Origin: Dioszegia crocea
Lineage: Eukaryota > Basidiomycota > Tremellomycetes > Tremellales > Bulleribasidiaceae
Reading direction: 5' to 3'
NCBI GenBank assembly: GCA_001600615.1
Contig: BCKK01000002.1
Span: 712,809-776,808 of the forward strand
Length of the DNA stretch: 64,000 nucleotides
Part shown: in pieces, positions 52,102-63,376 of the stretch
How the letters are laid out: each line of letters opens with the position of its first letter
Numbering within the stretch: the stretch's first letter is position 1
Notes under the pieces: generated by a model
Database searches by the model: none
Seen by the model: only the letters and a program-made list of their open reading frames with translations
What the model was told of the DNA's origin: nothing
Position numbers and translations under genes: made by a program

Positions 52102-55021
52102 CTAATCTACCAAATGTCCCAACCCCAGCCTATGGTCTCTGCCCGGTGTCACAGTCGTCGCCGGAGTAGACGGCGTCCCCTGCCTACTATGCGCCGGCGT
52201 AGTCAGGGTAGAGATGGACGGCAGAGTCAAAGACTCTCTGTCCTTATCGCCGCTCCCAAAACTCAAACTCCTGGGAGAACTTTCCGCCCATTTGTCCGTC
52301 TGAAGCCGGGCGAGACTGGACCGCGAGGTTGGCTCATAGTGGTTCGTAAGGATGACTTTGCCAGATGGCTGGGAGAGCGGAGCGGAATGAGCGGCAAGAG
52401 GGAGGATGTCAGTGTCGTGTGGCGTTCGGACGGTCTGAGGGGTAGACCGCGCAGACAATGAAGTAGAGGTGGAGCGAGGGTGATGAATGATGGGTTGCTG
52501 TTGTGGAGTGCGATCGTGATGTGCGGAGGAAGGAGGAGGGTAGGGAGCGTAATGGGCAGAGGGAGGTCGCTGATGTTGCTGGCGCAAGGAATTGGGAGTG
52601 GAGTAGGGGTCGATGCGAGCTGCGTCGCCCTGGGCGTAACCTTCCCCTTCGTACTCCCGCCTCGTTCCCCTGTCGATACTGCCCCGGCTCGCCTGATGGT
52701 CTCTGGGATCTCGAAGACCCGGAGGCGTAGGAGGATAACGCTCGCGGTGATCCCCAGAAGCAATGTGTGGGTATTGAGGAGGATATGCTGGGTGGCGATG
52801 TAGGTGTGAGGGATGATGATGCTCCTCGCCTCGACCCTCATGATCGACGTATTGCTGTTCAGGGTAGTGCTGATAATAACGACGCTCGTCCGAGCCCCTA
52901 GCCACCGGATCATGCGCACTGGGACCGGGCATCCCAACGTGGTACTCGCCTCGCCGGGACTCCTCTGCGTCCTGCCTTTTCGCAGTCAATGCCCTTCTTT
53001 GCTCCCGCTCGTGGATGTCAAAGTCAGACGCGGACGACGTTGGCGCAGTGGCTGGACGATACGGCGGTCCCAAGAAACTCGACGGCTGGGTGCCCGCAGA
53101 GTGGGGAGCATACCCTCCCCTATCGGCAAATCTTGGCGGTGGAAAGGGAGAACCGGCTGGATGGTCGGCATGTGTAGCTCGATCATGCGCCAACTGCTGC
53201 AATCGCTCATGCTGCTGCGCCTCCTGCCGACTTTGCTGGTATAGCCGATTTCGATCGTTTTCTGCAATCTTTGCAGCTTCCGCCTGCCGCCTAGCGTCAA
53301 TCTCCCGCCGCTGAGACTGTTGTATGTCAAGATGCCGCTGCCGCTCTCGCTCATCGTGGAAGTAAGCAGCTTCCCTGGTAGGTGTAGCTCCTGATGGCTG
53401 AGCACGGGATGGGGAGGGCGGAGGAATGCTGGTCTGGCCTCGGACGGGATGGCCCGAGAACGGAATACCTTCTGATCGACCGGGAAGCGGTGCTTGCTTC
53501 AGAGGAATGGGCAATTCCGGATGCGCCACAGAGTAAGGGGAATCGGCGGAATAGTCGATGCTCTTCCGGCTCGAGCTCGGTACTGGATGATGGTGGTGGA
53601 GTTGCTGCTGCGGTTCGCGGAGGGGAGGGGGATGGACGATCGGTCTCGACGACTGGTTTGGGACCGGGGGAGGGAGCATCCCGTTGACAGGGGCATGAGG
53701 ATAGCCCTCATCGTAGGTGAAGTGGGGTCCAGCATAGCTGGAGTCTGTGGATCCGCGAGGTCGTTTGGGATGATAGAGCTCTTCTTCGGTGATTGACGAG
53801 CGACGCTTGTGACGGGGTGGTAAGCCAGATGCTCGTTCTGCACGAGGGTCAGCCTAATGATTATACTTCGATCACGTCTGACTTACTCTTGGTCTCCTTA
53901 CGGACTCGGATCTTCAGGCCTTGATCGGCAAAGCTTCGCGACAATTCCGTTGCTTCTGCAACTATCAGTCAAAGACCAACTACTCGTCTTCGATCCACTC
54001 ACGTTGCATTCCCGGGAATTTCTTGGCGGAGAGAACACTAAAGGTATCGGTGAACGATGTGGCGCAGTAGAATACCTCTTGACTAGCAAGTATGAGCTGA
54101 GATTCAAACATCCGGGTGATTCCGCACTTACTCCACAATCTCAAACAGCGTCAACTTCAACTTGTACTGTCCCTCCTTTCTTACACCCAGATCCGGAAAC
54201 ACGAAAAACGCCGCATCCCGGTGGTTCATATCCTTGAGGTAGTACAGGCTGGATACAGGAGTTCCAGTTAGGAAGCGGGTTTTGCCATCATCGGTGACAT
54301 GTAGCTCTGTTTGCGCTTCGTCGCTGCCGACAAGAGTGGCGTAGAGGAAGAAGTACGGATCTGGGCGTCAGCGAGGGTATATTGATGGGTATGCCACCAC
54401 GTACTGTGCATGAAGCTCGTTCCGGGTTCTCGTTTGATCTTCTTGCCCTTTCTGGATTTGTCGGTGCTGGTGTCATCATCGGGGTCGATGACTTTGAGCT
54501 GTATGATAGGAGGTGGATCGATCGGCCTTCTATCGGCTACCAGAGTCAGCCAAAAGAACACACAGCCAAAGCATTGACCTACCCTTCTCGCCAGCATTAC
54601 ACATCCGAGCCTGGAGAGGCTGTTGACGCATGGACATCTCGTACTTTCTGTTTGGGCGAAGAGTGTCCCGAGGTCGATAGTTCGGCAGGATGACGCACGG
54701 GTAGACGGGATCGGGTTTGGATTCGAGCAGCGTTGTATTTACGGGTGCGGAAAGAGATTGAGTCATCGGCGCATGATCGTAAAGGTGGTCGTAGGTGCGT
54801 GATTGCAGAGCCGTGAATAAGGGAGTAGATGTCGGTGGAGGTGTTGGAAAGGGAGGGAGAGAATGTGAGTGGGTGTACAGGCGTAGACCGGAAGAGTAGG
54901 ATGGGGTTAAGGGCGGTTTGACGGGTATGGGGAGAGGGTTGGATGATGTTGTGTCGATTGGGGAGAAGACGAGTCGATGTGTTGGGTTGTTTGGAGGCCA
55001 AAGGGTAGGAAGGAAATACAT
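52102..55021 (-). CDS. velvet-domain regulator, VelB-like, with long disordered tail
   Basis: A nuclear developmental regulator of the velvet family, which uses an NF-kB-like fold. After about 110 Ser/Pro-rich residues the velvet domain starts RKYEMSMRQQPLQARMCNAG, then EKADRRPIDPPPIIQLKVID. An intron joins here at the CTGACTCTGGTAG acceptor. There follow DPYFFLYATLVGSDEAQTEL, GTPVSSLYYLKDMNHRDAAF, FVFPDLGVRKEGQYKLKLTL, VFYCATSFTDTFSVLSAKKF and SFADQGLKIRVRKETK. The LKD and SAKKFPGM residues fit VelB better than VeA or VosA. The tail of about 520 residues is rich in Gln, His, Pro, Ser and Arg, with a coil-prone ERERQRHLDIQQSQRREIDA segment. VelB proteins usually end soon after the domain, so this is a long form. 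The start at 55021 has a good context (TTACCATG). Confidence 0.87.
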
Positions 55022-55639
55022 GGTAAGCGCTTATCCCAGGGGTTCGTACACAGGCAGGACAAGGTGAGGGAATGAAAAGAGATGAAGGACTGGAGCACGG
55101 AAGATGTGGACAAGGTAAAGGAAGCGCAAAGAACAAGAACAAGGAAGAACAATGAGCAGGATACACACGAAGCAAAGGACGGAGAGGGTTGAAAGGCATA
55201 GAAGGAGGGAGAGATCTGCGTTTGTGTTTTTCGAACGGGAGTGTTGAAAGTTGGCGACGTGACGCCGTGGATCATGCGTCACAAGACCGTATCCTTGGTC
55301 CCTCCCATTGCCGTGGTAGCCGGAATGGTAACGAGTAGATTGAACGAAGGGGCGTCTGATGATCTGGGTGCGTACGAGGACAGAGGGAGGGACGGTGTGT
55401 GGGTGATTGAAAGTTGTGTGTGTGTGTGGCTGAACTTTATTTAGGTTCAATCTACCCTTGTCAGCTTGATGTCTACTATCCCCGGCGATGAGAGACTTAC
55501 AGTTTTCGATGGCAACGCTTCTTACACTCTCGATGTGGGGGACGCGAATAGATGGTTGAAAGGGAAAAAGGGTGAAGGCAAAATCAAATGAAACCAAAAT
55601 GAAGCAGTCCAAAACACGTCGCGAGCAGACAAGGAGAAC
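55022..55639. promoter_or_regulatory. velvet gene promoter and long leader
   Basis: No gene in 618 bases. A (TG)7 run is at 55415-55428. On the minus strand the region is very C/T-rich (TCCTTTCTTT-like), usual for long leaders of fungal regulator genes. Confidence 0.4.
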
Positions 55640-56893
55640 TTACATGTGTTGACGGCCCTCTCTTCTCTGAGAACAATCAGCATGCCATCCAGAATACAGT
55701 ACGAGTAATAGCACGGATAAACTCACCTGAGCCACAGGCACATACTCGTACGCGTAATCGGGTCTCCCTTCCTTACCACCTGCGTCAATTGCTTCCTCCC
55801 TTTGTCCCGTAGCACGTCCAGACTCTTCCGGCCTGGCATCCTCCTTACCCTTACCCTTCTCCCTCTCCTTGGCTTTCACTTTCTGCTTCTTCCCAGGACC
55901 CCTAGTTACGCGCTTCGCCTTCGCCCCAATATCTCCCGATCCCATCGCTGCACCTGCCAAAGTGGACCCTCCGGCTCTCTTCGCTCGAGACGGACCAGCA
56001 GAGGCAGGCGGAGTGGGCACGGCCTCGGAATCATCCCTGTAATCCTCATCATCCAGCTCATCTTCCTCATCTTCATCCTCTTCGCCCATGTCCACATCCT
56101 CTTCTTCTTCGCGTGCTGTTTCCTGGAGAGACTTGGACTTCGAAGATCCGCTTGTCTTCCAGAGGCTTCCTACGGAATTACGAGAGGGCGCTGGCTGTAC
56201 CGATATCTCCTGTCGGGCTGGTCCAGTGCTCGACCCGATGCTGGTGTAGACCGCAGCGGAGGATAGAGAGGGTGGGGGGATAGTAGCGGTACAGTTGGGT
56301 TGTATGTGTCGATGAGGGGATGGTCCGCGGGGGACAAGAGGTCGAGCTGAGTTTGCGGGAGCGGGAGTGACAGCGGGTGCAGCAACGTGCGGAGCGTGAG
56401 CAGGAGGCGCGATGAAAGAGCGGAGGGGAGATGCAGGGGGTGTCACTGATCCAGCTGAATCAGGCGTTTGCAGTCTGGTTTTGGCGGGCTCGGGTTGGTG
56501 AGATCGTTCAGTCCCGTTGGTCTGATTGATGTCGGCGCGTGGGCTTGCCGGCACCCGCGGCAGAATCAGATCCATCGTCTCGGGTGGTGATCTCGAGTCC
56601 ATATCCTTGTCAACGCTGGTAAGGTGATTGACGCGAAGGGTGATCCGAGGCTGAGGCCGGTGAGAATCGAGGTAGGGAGAAGGGATGTCGGTTCGGGCCT
56701 CGCCTGTGCCAATCACCTCATCCTTGGCATCCAGCCGAACACTCTCTCCCTCGACGTCTTCTTCCCCCTCAGCCTCTTGAGAACCTCGATCAGAGTCGCC
56801 AGTCTCTGACTCCGGCTTCGGGACGGGATCAGTGCGCTTGTCGAGGGGTTGATGATCCGCCGGCTGGGCAGGGGGGAAGGGAGGATCAGACAT
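55640..56893 (-). CDS. low-complexity, probably nuclear protein of unknown function
   Basis: Starts MSDPPFPPAQPADHQPLDKR (ATG 56891-56893). The chain is disordered and has no membrane span. A Pro/Ala/Ser middle leads to an acidic run (about 40 Asp/Glu-rich residues: EEEEDVDMGEEDEDEEDE) and then a basic run (RVTRGPGKKQKVKAKEREKG) like a nuclear localisation signal. Near the end, EYVPVAQ is followed by an in-frame GTGAGT...TGATTGTTCTCAG intron of 60 nt, giving RREGRQHM and a stop. That stop codon lies inside a perfect donor (ATGTAAGT), so a further exon may exist. The frame also stays open upstream to 57322, but that part reads like translated leader. No domain recognised. Confidence 0.55.
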   Translation of the reverse strand: MSDPPFPPAQPADHQPLDKRTDPVPKPESETGDSDRGSQEAEGEEDVEGESVRLDAKDEVIGTGEARTDIPSPYLDSHRPQPRITLRVNHLTSVDKDMDSRSPPETMDLILPRVPASPRADINQTNGTERSHQPEPAKTRLQTPDSAGSVTPPASPLRSFIAPPAHAPHVAAPAVTPAPANSARPLVPRGPSPHRHIQPNCTATIPPPSLSSAAVYTSIGSSTGPARQEISVQPAPSRNSVGSLWKTSGSSKSKSLQETAREEEEDVDMGEEDEDEEDELDDEDYRDDSEAVPTPPASAGPSRAKRAGGSTLAGAAMGSGDIGAKAKRVTRGPGKKQKVKAKEREKGKGKEDARPEESGRATGQREEAIDAGGKEGRPDYAYEYVPVAQVSLSVLLLVLYSGWHADCSQRREGRQHM

Positions 56894-58352
56894 GCAGTGT
56901 GAAGAAGAGGTTGATGATGTGATAGTGTACTGGGTATTGAGAGTTGGCGAAGCGAAAGATGAATATATGAATATCAGGAAAGGGAGAAAAGGGATGAGTC
57001 GTTGGTTGAAACGGTGGTAGCGCGTAGAAAGGGTCCAGACCTGACGCAGCCCGGCGAATACGCTAGATGCAAGGTTGGGGCGCGAGGACAAAGCTCGGTG
57101 CTTTGGGGTCCAAAGGGAGGGGAGAGGTCGAAGGGGTAGAGTGTGTTTGGTAGTTGAAGTCGCGTGGGTAAATCTGCGCCGAATCAGCTCGTGATAATTT
57201 TGAGAGTTGAAACGAACTTTTATGAGAAGGGGAAAAGAGGCAAGCAGGGAATTGAAGGGGACTGACACCGATATAAGACGCAAGTAGAGTAGAAGGTATA
57301 GACGAATGAACAAATCTGTCAATCAATACCCAAGCTTTTGATCGAGTTGGGACGTATAAAGGAGTCTGGACTTCTTCGGGCGAGCTTGTCGGGTTGGGCG
57401 CAAGAGCTCGGGGGTAAAATGTGTAAGTTTGGGTCGCAAAGTCTAATCCACCCGAAAGTATCAGGGAGAAGGCACAAAGGAAGGGTAAAGAAGCTGAGCG
57501 CAGTGTGTGTGTGTGTGTGTAACGGGGGTCATGCGGCCATGGGGGATCAAACTAAACTTACCGTTGGGGGTATCCACGAGTATGAGGTACCGAGGGTGAT
57601 GACAACTATGTCTGGCGCAAAGACTGAGTTTACCCTCTCCTTCCCGCAGTACTTGTCACGCGTGACGGTTGAACGCAAAAGACCACGGACCGATGGTAGC
57701 CCCTTTGGTCATCCCTTTCACCTTTCCAATCCACCTTTCCACCTCCTTACACGGGGAAGAGGGTCGCTGAGTTTCAAGAAAGTTCCGACAGGGCGATTCG
57801 TGGAGCGGATGTCGGTCGGAGAGTTTACGAAGGGAGATGACTACCCCTTGCTGAGAGCGATTGATTGTCCAGTCGTTCTATTGTACCCCAAGGCCAAGTC
57901 GGTATGCAGCTCCGGAAGAAATTGGGGTAACGTTTCAAGTGGTGTTTCGGAGTTACGCGGCTCGGTCAGGGGTCGAAAATGGTGAACCTTAACAAAAGGA
58001 CGAGGCTGGCTATGTCGATGAAGGTTACCAGCAAATGCAGCAGCTCGAAACGATGCTCTTACTGCTGCCTTGTTGGGTATACTGCTTGCGCAGATGGGTT
58101 TCACCAGCGTACGGGTGGACCAGGCACTGGACCTTCTCGGCATATCTTTTCCTCAGTGAAACCGCATGTCGTCATTCCGCTTTGGGCGTGGCTTGACTAG
58201 CGTCGAACCTTATTTTGCTACCGCCGCTTCATAAAGTATAAATTCAGACATGCCTCGACTGCTTCAGCGCAAGCGATGAGTCTTTGTGGGCAGATCTCAA
58301 AGTTGGACGAGTGCGAACGAGTGATCATCGAGTCAGACCGAGGCATCTCATC
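56894..58352. promoter_or_regulatory. long gene-poor region: leader and promoter of the low-complexity gene
   Basis: About 1.46 kb. The first 430 bases are probably the C/T-rich leader of the minus-strand gene. A plus-strand open frame of 215 codons (57338-57985) begins only with TTG, contains a translated TG microsatellite and has no recognisable domain. The right end flanks the NOC4 stop. Confidence 0.4.
57503..57520. repeat. (GT)9 microsatellite
   Basis: Nine uninterrupted GT units in a gene-poor region upstream of the low-complexity gene. Confidence 0.9.
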
Positions 58353-60524
58353 CTAGAAGGCCCAGAGGCGGCTCACAAGATCCTCGCTAGCTACTTCTTC
58401 ACCCAGATCCTCCTCTCCTACCGGCGCCTTGATGGCAGGCTGCCCAAATAGCGCCGGGCGCACCTTCTCGTCCAGTTCCAGAGACATGGATAGCGCGGGT
58501 GGATACTTGATCTTACGTTGGATCTCAGTCTCAAAGAGCTGTAAAATTCATCAGCAGACGCTCCACGCCCGGCGAACCGATCACACGATCACACGGTGGC
58601 GTTTTCCTGAGTTAACGTACAGTCGCGTAACCATGATCCAAGAAATCCTCTAGTGCGAATTCGGGTTTGGTGAATTGCTCTTTAAAGATCCCACTCATTG
58701 TCGATACGCTCGCTAAGTAGTGGTTCTGCATTGAGGCCAGTTCCCACAGCGAAGAGTCGATGGCTTTGGATGTGAATGGTGATGGGTCGTTAGGGTCGTA
58801 TGGATCTGAAAGTCAGGAAGATTCGATGTCTGCTCGCTTCAACTCAAACTCACCTTGCCATCCCCCCTCATCATACCGCTGCAACATTCCCATACAGCCT
58901 ACATGCCGCTTCATCAGGCCGTACACGAATGGCAGGACGAGGACTATACCCCCAGGTGGGGCCGTAAGAGCTAGACGACACAGCCGCTTGATGAAGGATG
59001 CAATGAGGGCGGAGGGTAGGAGGGCGGAACGGAGGAAGGTGTCGAGAAGTCGGAAGAAACGGGCGCGGTGGCGGGTGTGAAGGAGCGCAGGAGTGAGGAG
59101 GGAATATAGACGTGGGTAGAAATTAGGATAATCCCTGGAAAGTCAGCTTGTACCTTTTTGTCAGGGAGAAGGGTTAACTCACAGATTGTACTGCGTCATC
59201 AACACAAAAAGCCCATTCACCGCCAGCATCCCTTCTACGCCTCCCCGATCCACTAGCGATCCTAACCAGTCCGCCACACGGACTCGCTTGTCCGGGCGCA
59301 TATACCCCAATATCCCCGAGCTCCCATGCAAGCCAACCAATATCTTCCTCGTCCACCCTTCATCCAGCGGCACCGTCGACAGGACCGCAATGTACAAATC
59401 GGTGTAGGCCGAGGTATGTGCGGCGGGCGAATGGATCGCAGCGTGTATGTTAAGCTTGGAAGTCCGCTCACGAGGCCGTTTACCAAGAGTGGAATCGCCT
59501 TCTGAATCTGAGGAATCGTACGCTTCCATCCAGGCCGGTGTGGCTTCAGCCTCCTTGACGGCCTTAGATCCGGATTTTACGTTTTTACCCGTAGGATTTG
59601 GCTTGGACTTCTTGTTGCTGGGTTCAGAGGATGAAGGGGGGGATGAAATCGAGCTGATGAAGAAGGCGTTCAGGTCGGCATGTTTCCTCGGGAGATTGGT
59701 TAGGGGTAATAACTGATTGAGGAGGTTTGTAGGGTGAGGTATGGGTTCAGTGGCGGATTCGAGCAGGTGTCTGGGGGTCAGATTGAGTTTGAGGAAAAGA
59801 TGTAGGACTCACCGAGATTCCCTGAAGAACAAAAGACGCAGATCATCATACTTTGCCCAGAAATCATCCACGGCCAAAAATGCTACGTCCTGCGGAAGGA
59901 CTCCAGCCTCGTCGCTGACTTGATGCGCTGGTACGATGATCCAATTCGAAGTGACCGAAGACGAAGACGCCGCGGGGCCGACTTTGCGAGGAGCAGCACC
60001 ACGTAGAGATGCGGAAGGGAAGATGAGCGCATCGAGGATGATTCGGAAGTAGATTGTGTGGACGCCTGATGTGGATAAGGGTGTAAGAAGGGAGAAGAGC
60101 AGGGGTAGGGCGGAAGTCTGCACTATCAGCACATACTATTACCCTGTAAACAGTGACATACCCGTAAAGCAGCTTCGCTATCTCTCAGTAGGCCACCGAG
60201 GATCTCCAAGTACTCTACCAATCTCTCCCTCACCCAAATCTTGACTTCTTTCCCAGAGCCCACTTCTGTCGTATCTTGCTCATCACCATTCCTAGAACTA
60301 AGACTGGTAGATACCAGCCCACCGACCCGACCAGAGCTGATGAGCGGGATGAAGACCCGATGTAGGGCCCAGATGGCCTTATGAACTATCTCTGGTGAGG
60401 CATGTCGAGCGAGATTGAGAAGGGGGAGAAGATAGTTGGGATCTGATAAGTCTGCCAACAGAGATGACTCTAGAGTAGCGACCTGCTTGATGAGTGCTGT
60501 TGTCGATGGCTGTTTGGGTGCCAT
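58353..60524 (-). CDS. NOC4: NOC4, ribosome small-subunit assembly factor (CBF/Mak21 family)
   Basis: A nucleolar protein that, with Nop14, is needed for maturation and export of 40S precursors. Starts MAPKQPSTTALIKQVATLES with a HEAT-like N-terminal half (HKAIWALHRVFIPLISSGRV, VRERLVEYLEILGGLL). A Lys/Ser-rich nuclear region follows (SNKKSKPNPTGKNVKSGSK). The CBF domain then carries the Noc4 signature: NLDYPNFYPRLYSLLTPALL, HTRHRARFFRLLDTFLRSAL, ASFIKRLCRLALTAPPGGIV and LVLPFVYGLMKRHVGCMGML. The end has DPYDPNDPSPFTSKAIDSSL, typical of CBF/Noc proteins, and stops after RLWAF. Five or six introns; about 640 residues. Divergent from the E2 gene. Confidence 0.93.
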
Positions 60525-60819
60525 CTCTACTACTCTGTGTGTGTAGATGGGTGAGGTTTGAAATCTTTCACTTCGGGTGGAGGGTATTTGATACTGTTTC
60601 AGAGACAAGTGACGTGTACTTCTTTTACTCCCGGGTCCAGATCCAGACCTGACGCGACTTGACCCACGCCTCCACTTTGAGAATCCAACCTGTCCCTTCT
60701 ACTTCACCTTCCTCTGCCTTCTATACACTTCTAATACCCTAGGGTTACAGTCTAGCCCTCAGTAGACATCCCTATCCACTCTCTAGATCATCCCTAACCC
60801 TCCTCTCACAGTACTCACC
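60525..60819. promoter_or_regulatory. shared promoter of NOC4 and the E2 gene
   Basis: These 295 bases lie between divergent starts. CCTAGGGTTA near 60739 and CTAACCCTCC near 60794 resemble telomere-like or Rap1/Tbf1-type sites often found before ribosome-biogenesis genes, but this is a weak consensus match. Confidence 0.4.
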
Positions 60820-61860
60820 ATGCCGCCCACACGTACAGTCGCCAACCCCACCCCCTCAGCTTCCGCCCAGAACCCCCTCAGTAGGCCAGGATCGAGTAAG
60901 CCCGGTACCCCAGCCAATGGCTCCAGCTCAAACTCAAGTCTGATCCTGAGGAAACAGCTGCTTGGTGAGTTCTCAAATATCTGATAGTGGGCCATATACT
61001 TGGGTGGCAAATCACGGTGTCGCTCGGCCTATAGATTGATGCAGAGCTAACCCACGCATAGAATTGCAGAAGAAACCGGTTGATGGATTCTCGGCTGGCC
61101 TGGTGGATGATGACAATATCCTCGAATGGCAGATTGTGATTATGGGGTGAGCAAACTTGGGTCACGCGAGCTGGCGAGGTTGTGCGAAAGAAGCTGATCA
61201 TCTAGACCCGTCGATACTCTATATGAAGGAGCTATCCTCCAGGCTAGACTCATCTTCCCTCCTGTAAGCTTGATACCCGTGAATTGGCAGAGTGCGTTGG
61301 CTGATCAAGCAGGAATACCCCCTGCTACCCCCACGGATGGTATTTGACTCCGAAATGTGGCATCCGAATGGTAAGCTCTGCTTGTCTTGCATACCTTTCC
61401 AAGCTGAGAGCTGCAGTGTATACCAGTGGCGATAAGAAAGGAGAAGTTTGTGTTTCTATACTAGTAAGTTGACAGGTGCCGATCACCCGGACACCCAGCT
61501 GACATTCAAGCATCAACCAGGAGACGACGAGTGGGGATACGAAGATGCCGGAGAGAGATGGCTACCTGTCCACACAGTCGAGAGTGTGGTAAGTTAGATG
61601 TGCCTTTAGAGCCTGATTGCAAACAGAGCACAAACTGACCCCAAAAGCTCATCTCGGTCATTTCCCTCTTATCGCAAGAATCGCCCGATCTCAACTCGCC
61701 CGCCAACGTTGATGCTGCTAAGGAGGTGCGAGAGGACTTCCCATGTAAGCTACTTCCAGCTGGCGCACGGTTGTCCACGAAGAATTTAGCTGACTCTAAA
61801 GCCTACAAGAAGAAGGTCAAGCGTCTAGCCCGTCGGTCGGCTGAGGAGGCGTACGAATAG
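60820..61860 (+). CDS. ubiquitin-conjugating enzyme E2, UBE2G1 type
   Basis: An E2 that carries ubiquitin on a cysteine for K48-type chain building. After about 40 Pro/Ser/Asn-rich residues ([20 protein letters not shown] and on) the UBC fold begins [20 protein letters not shown]. Then [43 protein letters not shown], and the active site [20 protein letters not shown] (catalytic Cys plus the acidic loop of the UBE2G class). [20 protein letters not shown] and [15 protein letters not shown] follow, ending RRSAEEAYE. The loop and tail match UBE2G1 better than yeast Ubc7/UBE2G2. Six introns or so; about 210 residues against about 170 usual, owing to the N-terminal extension. Confidence 0.92.
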
Positions 61861-62202
61861 GCTTCAATTACATTCCGGGCTGTGAGGCAATGGGTTGTGG
61901 ACGATGGGGACAAGGGCGACAGGGTTCTGATAGGCAGGTCAGGACATATAGGTCCAATGCGCCCCGGCTGCATTGTGTGAATATCTCATTATATGCAGAA
62001 GATTTCAGCTATCAGTGCCAATCGACAGCATCATGAACTGTGCAAATGACCTCTGACATCTAGTCATAGCGGGTCGGCTGACGGGTTCTAGAACCTTACG
62101 ACTGCTGCATACTCACATCTGACAGTCAAACTTCTACGGAACCCTGCTAATCACACAAGCCATCTCCTAAGTCTAAAGCAATTACTAGCCCACTACTCAT
62201 GG
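61861..62202. other. convergent 3' region, no gene
   Basis: These 342 bases lie between the E2 stop and the SDR stop on the other strand. Nothing recognised. Confidence 0.4.
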
Positions 62203-63376
62203 TCAAGCCCTCAAGACCTTGTCCACCTGCTCCCCAACTCCCAAACTCCTAAAGATCTCCAAACTCTCTTTCCAGTACTTCTCCTGCGATGCCTTGCCCT
62301 TGGCCGAGACCAAGAAGCTCGACGGCGGGGTTTCCTTGCAGTGATGAATGAAGGCTCCCGGGGTTGTATTCTGGGTCGCAGAGTAGAGGAAGTTCCGAGC
62401 GCCCTTCTCGCCTGTCCATGCGATGGCGTTGAAGATCCACGCGAGGACCGGACCGGCTTCGTCCCTCAGAGCTGAATAGCAAAGACCTGGACTATCAGCG
62501 TGTGATCCCCAGAATGATAGGGTAAGTCTCACCTGGGTTGACAGTGTTGACGATGACTTTGCCCGACACTACCGCTGGAGCCTTTGCCAACTCCCTTCCG
62601 TTGAACATGCTGAGTAACTTCGACATGTTGTAGCGCTCTTGAGCGTCGATGAAACCCTCGGGGACGCTGAGTGCGTTAATGAGGGATCCGGTAGCGTCCT
62701 GCTGTGGGAATTTGGCCCAGTAGTGAACTAGATGTCAGTATCAGGTGGGCATCAAAAGCGGAATGTGCTCACCCTCACTAGCCACAATGCTCATCGTAGG
62801 CTTCATAGCCTTACTGCCCTGAGGTACCTCCATGCCCGCCGTCTCCTCCAACTTGGGCAACAACAACAAACCCATCAATGCCGTAGAGAGACCGTTGACC
62901 TGGAGGACAGACTCGTAACCGTCCGCCGTCTTGCTGTAGGCTGCCTTGCTGATTCCAGCATTGGCAACGACAATGTCCAACCTGTCCTTATCGGCATTGA
63001 CGGCGTCGCAGAACGAGCGGACGCTAGCGAAGGACGAAAGATCCAATTCGAGAACGTCGACTTTGCCTCGGTAGGTAGGGACGTCTTTGTACACCCTCTC
63101 AGCAGCGGCTTTGCATCGTGAGGCCGACCGAGAGGCAATGATGATTCGAGAAGCGTTGCATCGGGCGAAATGGAGGACAGCCTCGTAGCCTAGTCTAGCT
63201 GGGTTAGCGTTGTCATGAACATGCAGCAGGTCGAGTCAAAGGACCTACCCTCCGTTACCACCAGTGACGAGTGCAGTGCGCCCAGTGAGGTCGACTTTGG
63301 GTGCAGAGAAGTTGGCGAAGAGGTGACCGTAGATGAAGGCGCCGGCACCGAGGTTCTGACCTTGCTCTTGCGACAT
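62203..63376 (-). CDS. short-chain dehydrogenase/reductase (retinol-dehydrogenase/WW-oxidoreductase-like)
   Basis: An NAD(P)-dependent oxidoreductase. Starts MSQEQGQNLGAGAFIYGHLF, then DLTGRTALVTGGNGGLGYEA, the Rossmann motif split by an intron near 63190-63250. Next ARCNASRIIIASRSASRCKA, VLELDLSSFASVRSFCDAV (the DLSS motif of this subfamily), LDIVVANAGISKAAYS (NAG), and a Ser in SIVASEGEH. ERYNMSKLLSMFNGRELAKA holds the catalytic Tyr and Lys. VNTVNPGLCYSALRDEAG is the PG motif. Four introns; about 330 residues. No clear targeting signal. The substrate is unknown. A TATATAT element lies about 105 bases upstream. Confidence 0.88.

Noticed and set aside
56894..57322. Upstream extension of the low-complexity gene to 57322
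   Set aside because: The extension begins without an ATG-based protein pattern and reads as a hydrophobic/Arg mix typical of a translated C/T-rich leader.
57338..57985. 215-codon plus-strand frame
   Set aside because: It begins with TTG rather than ATG, translates a GT microsatellite, and shows no domain or splice logic.
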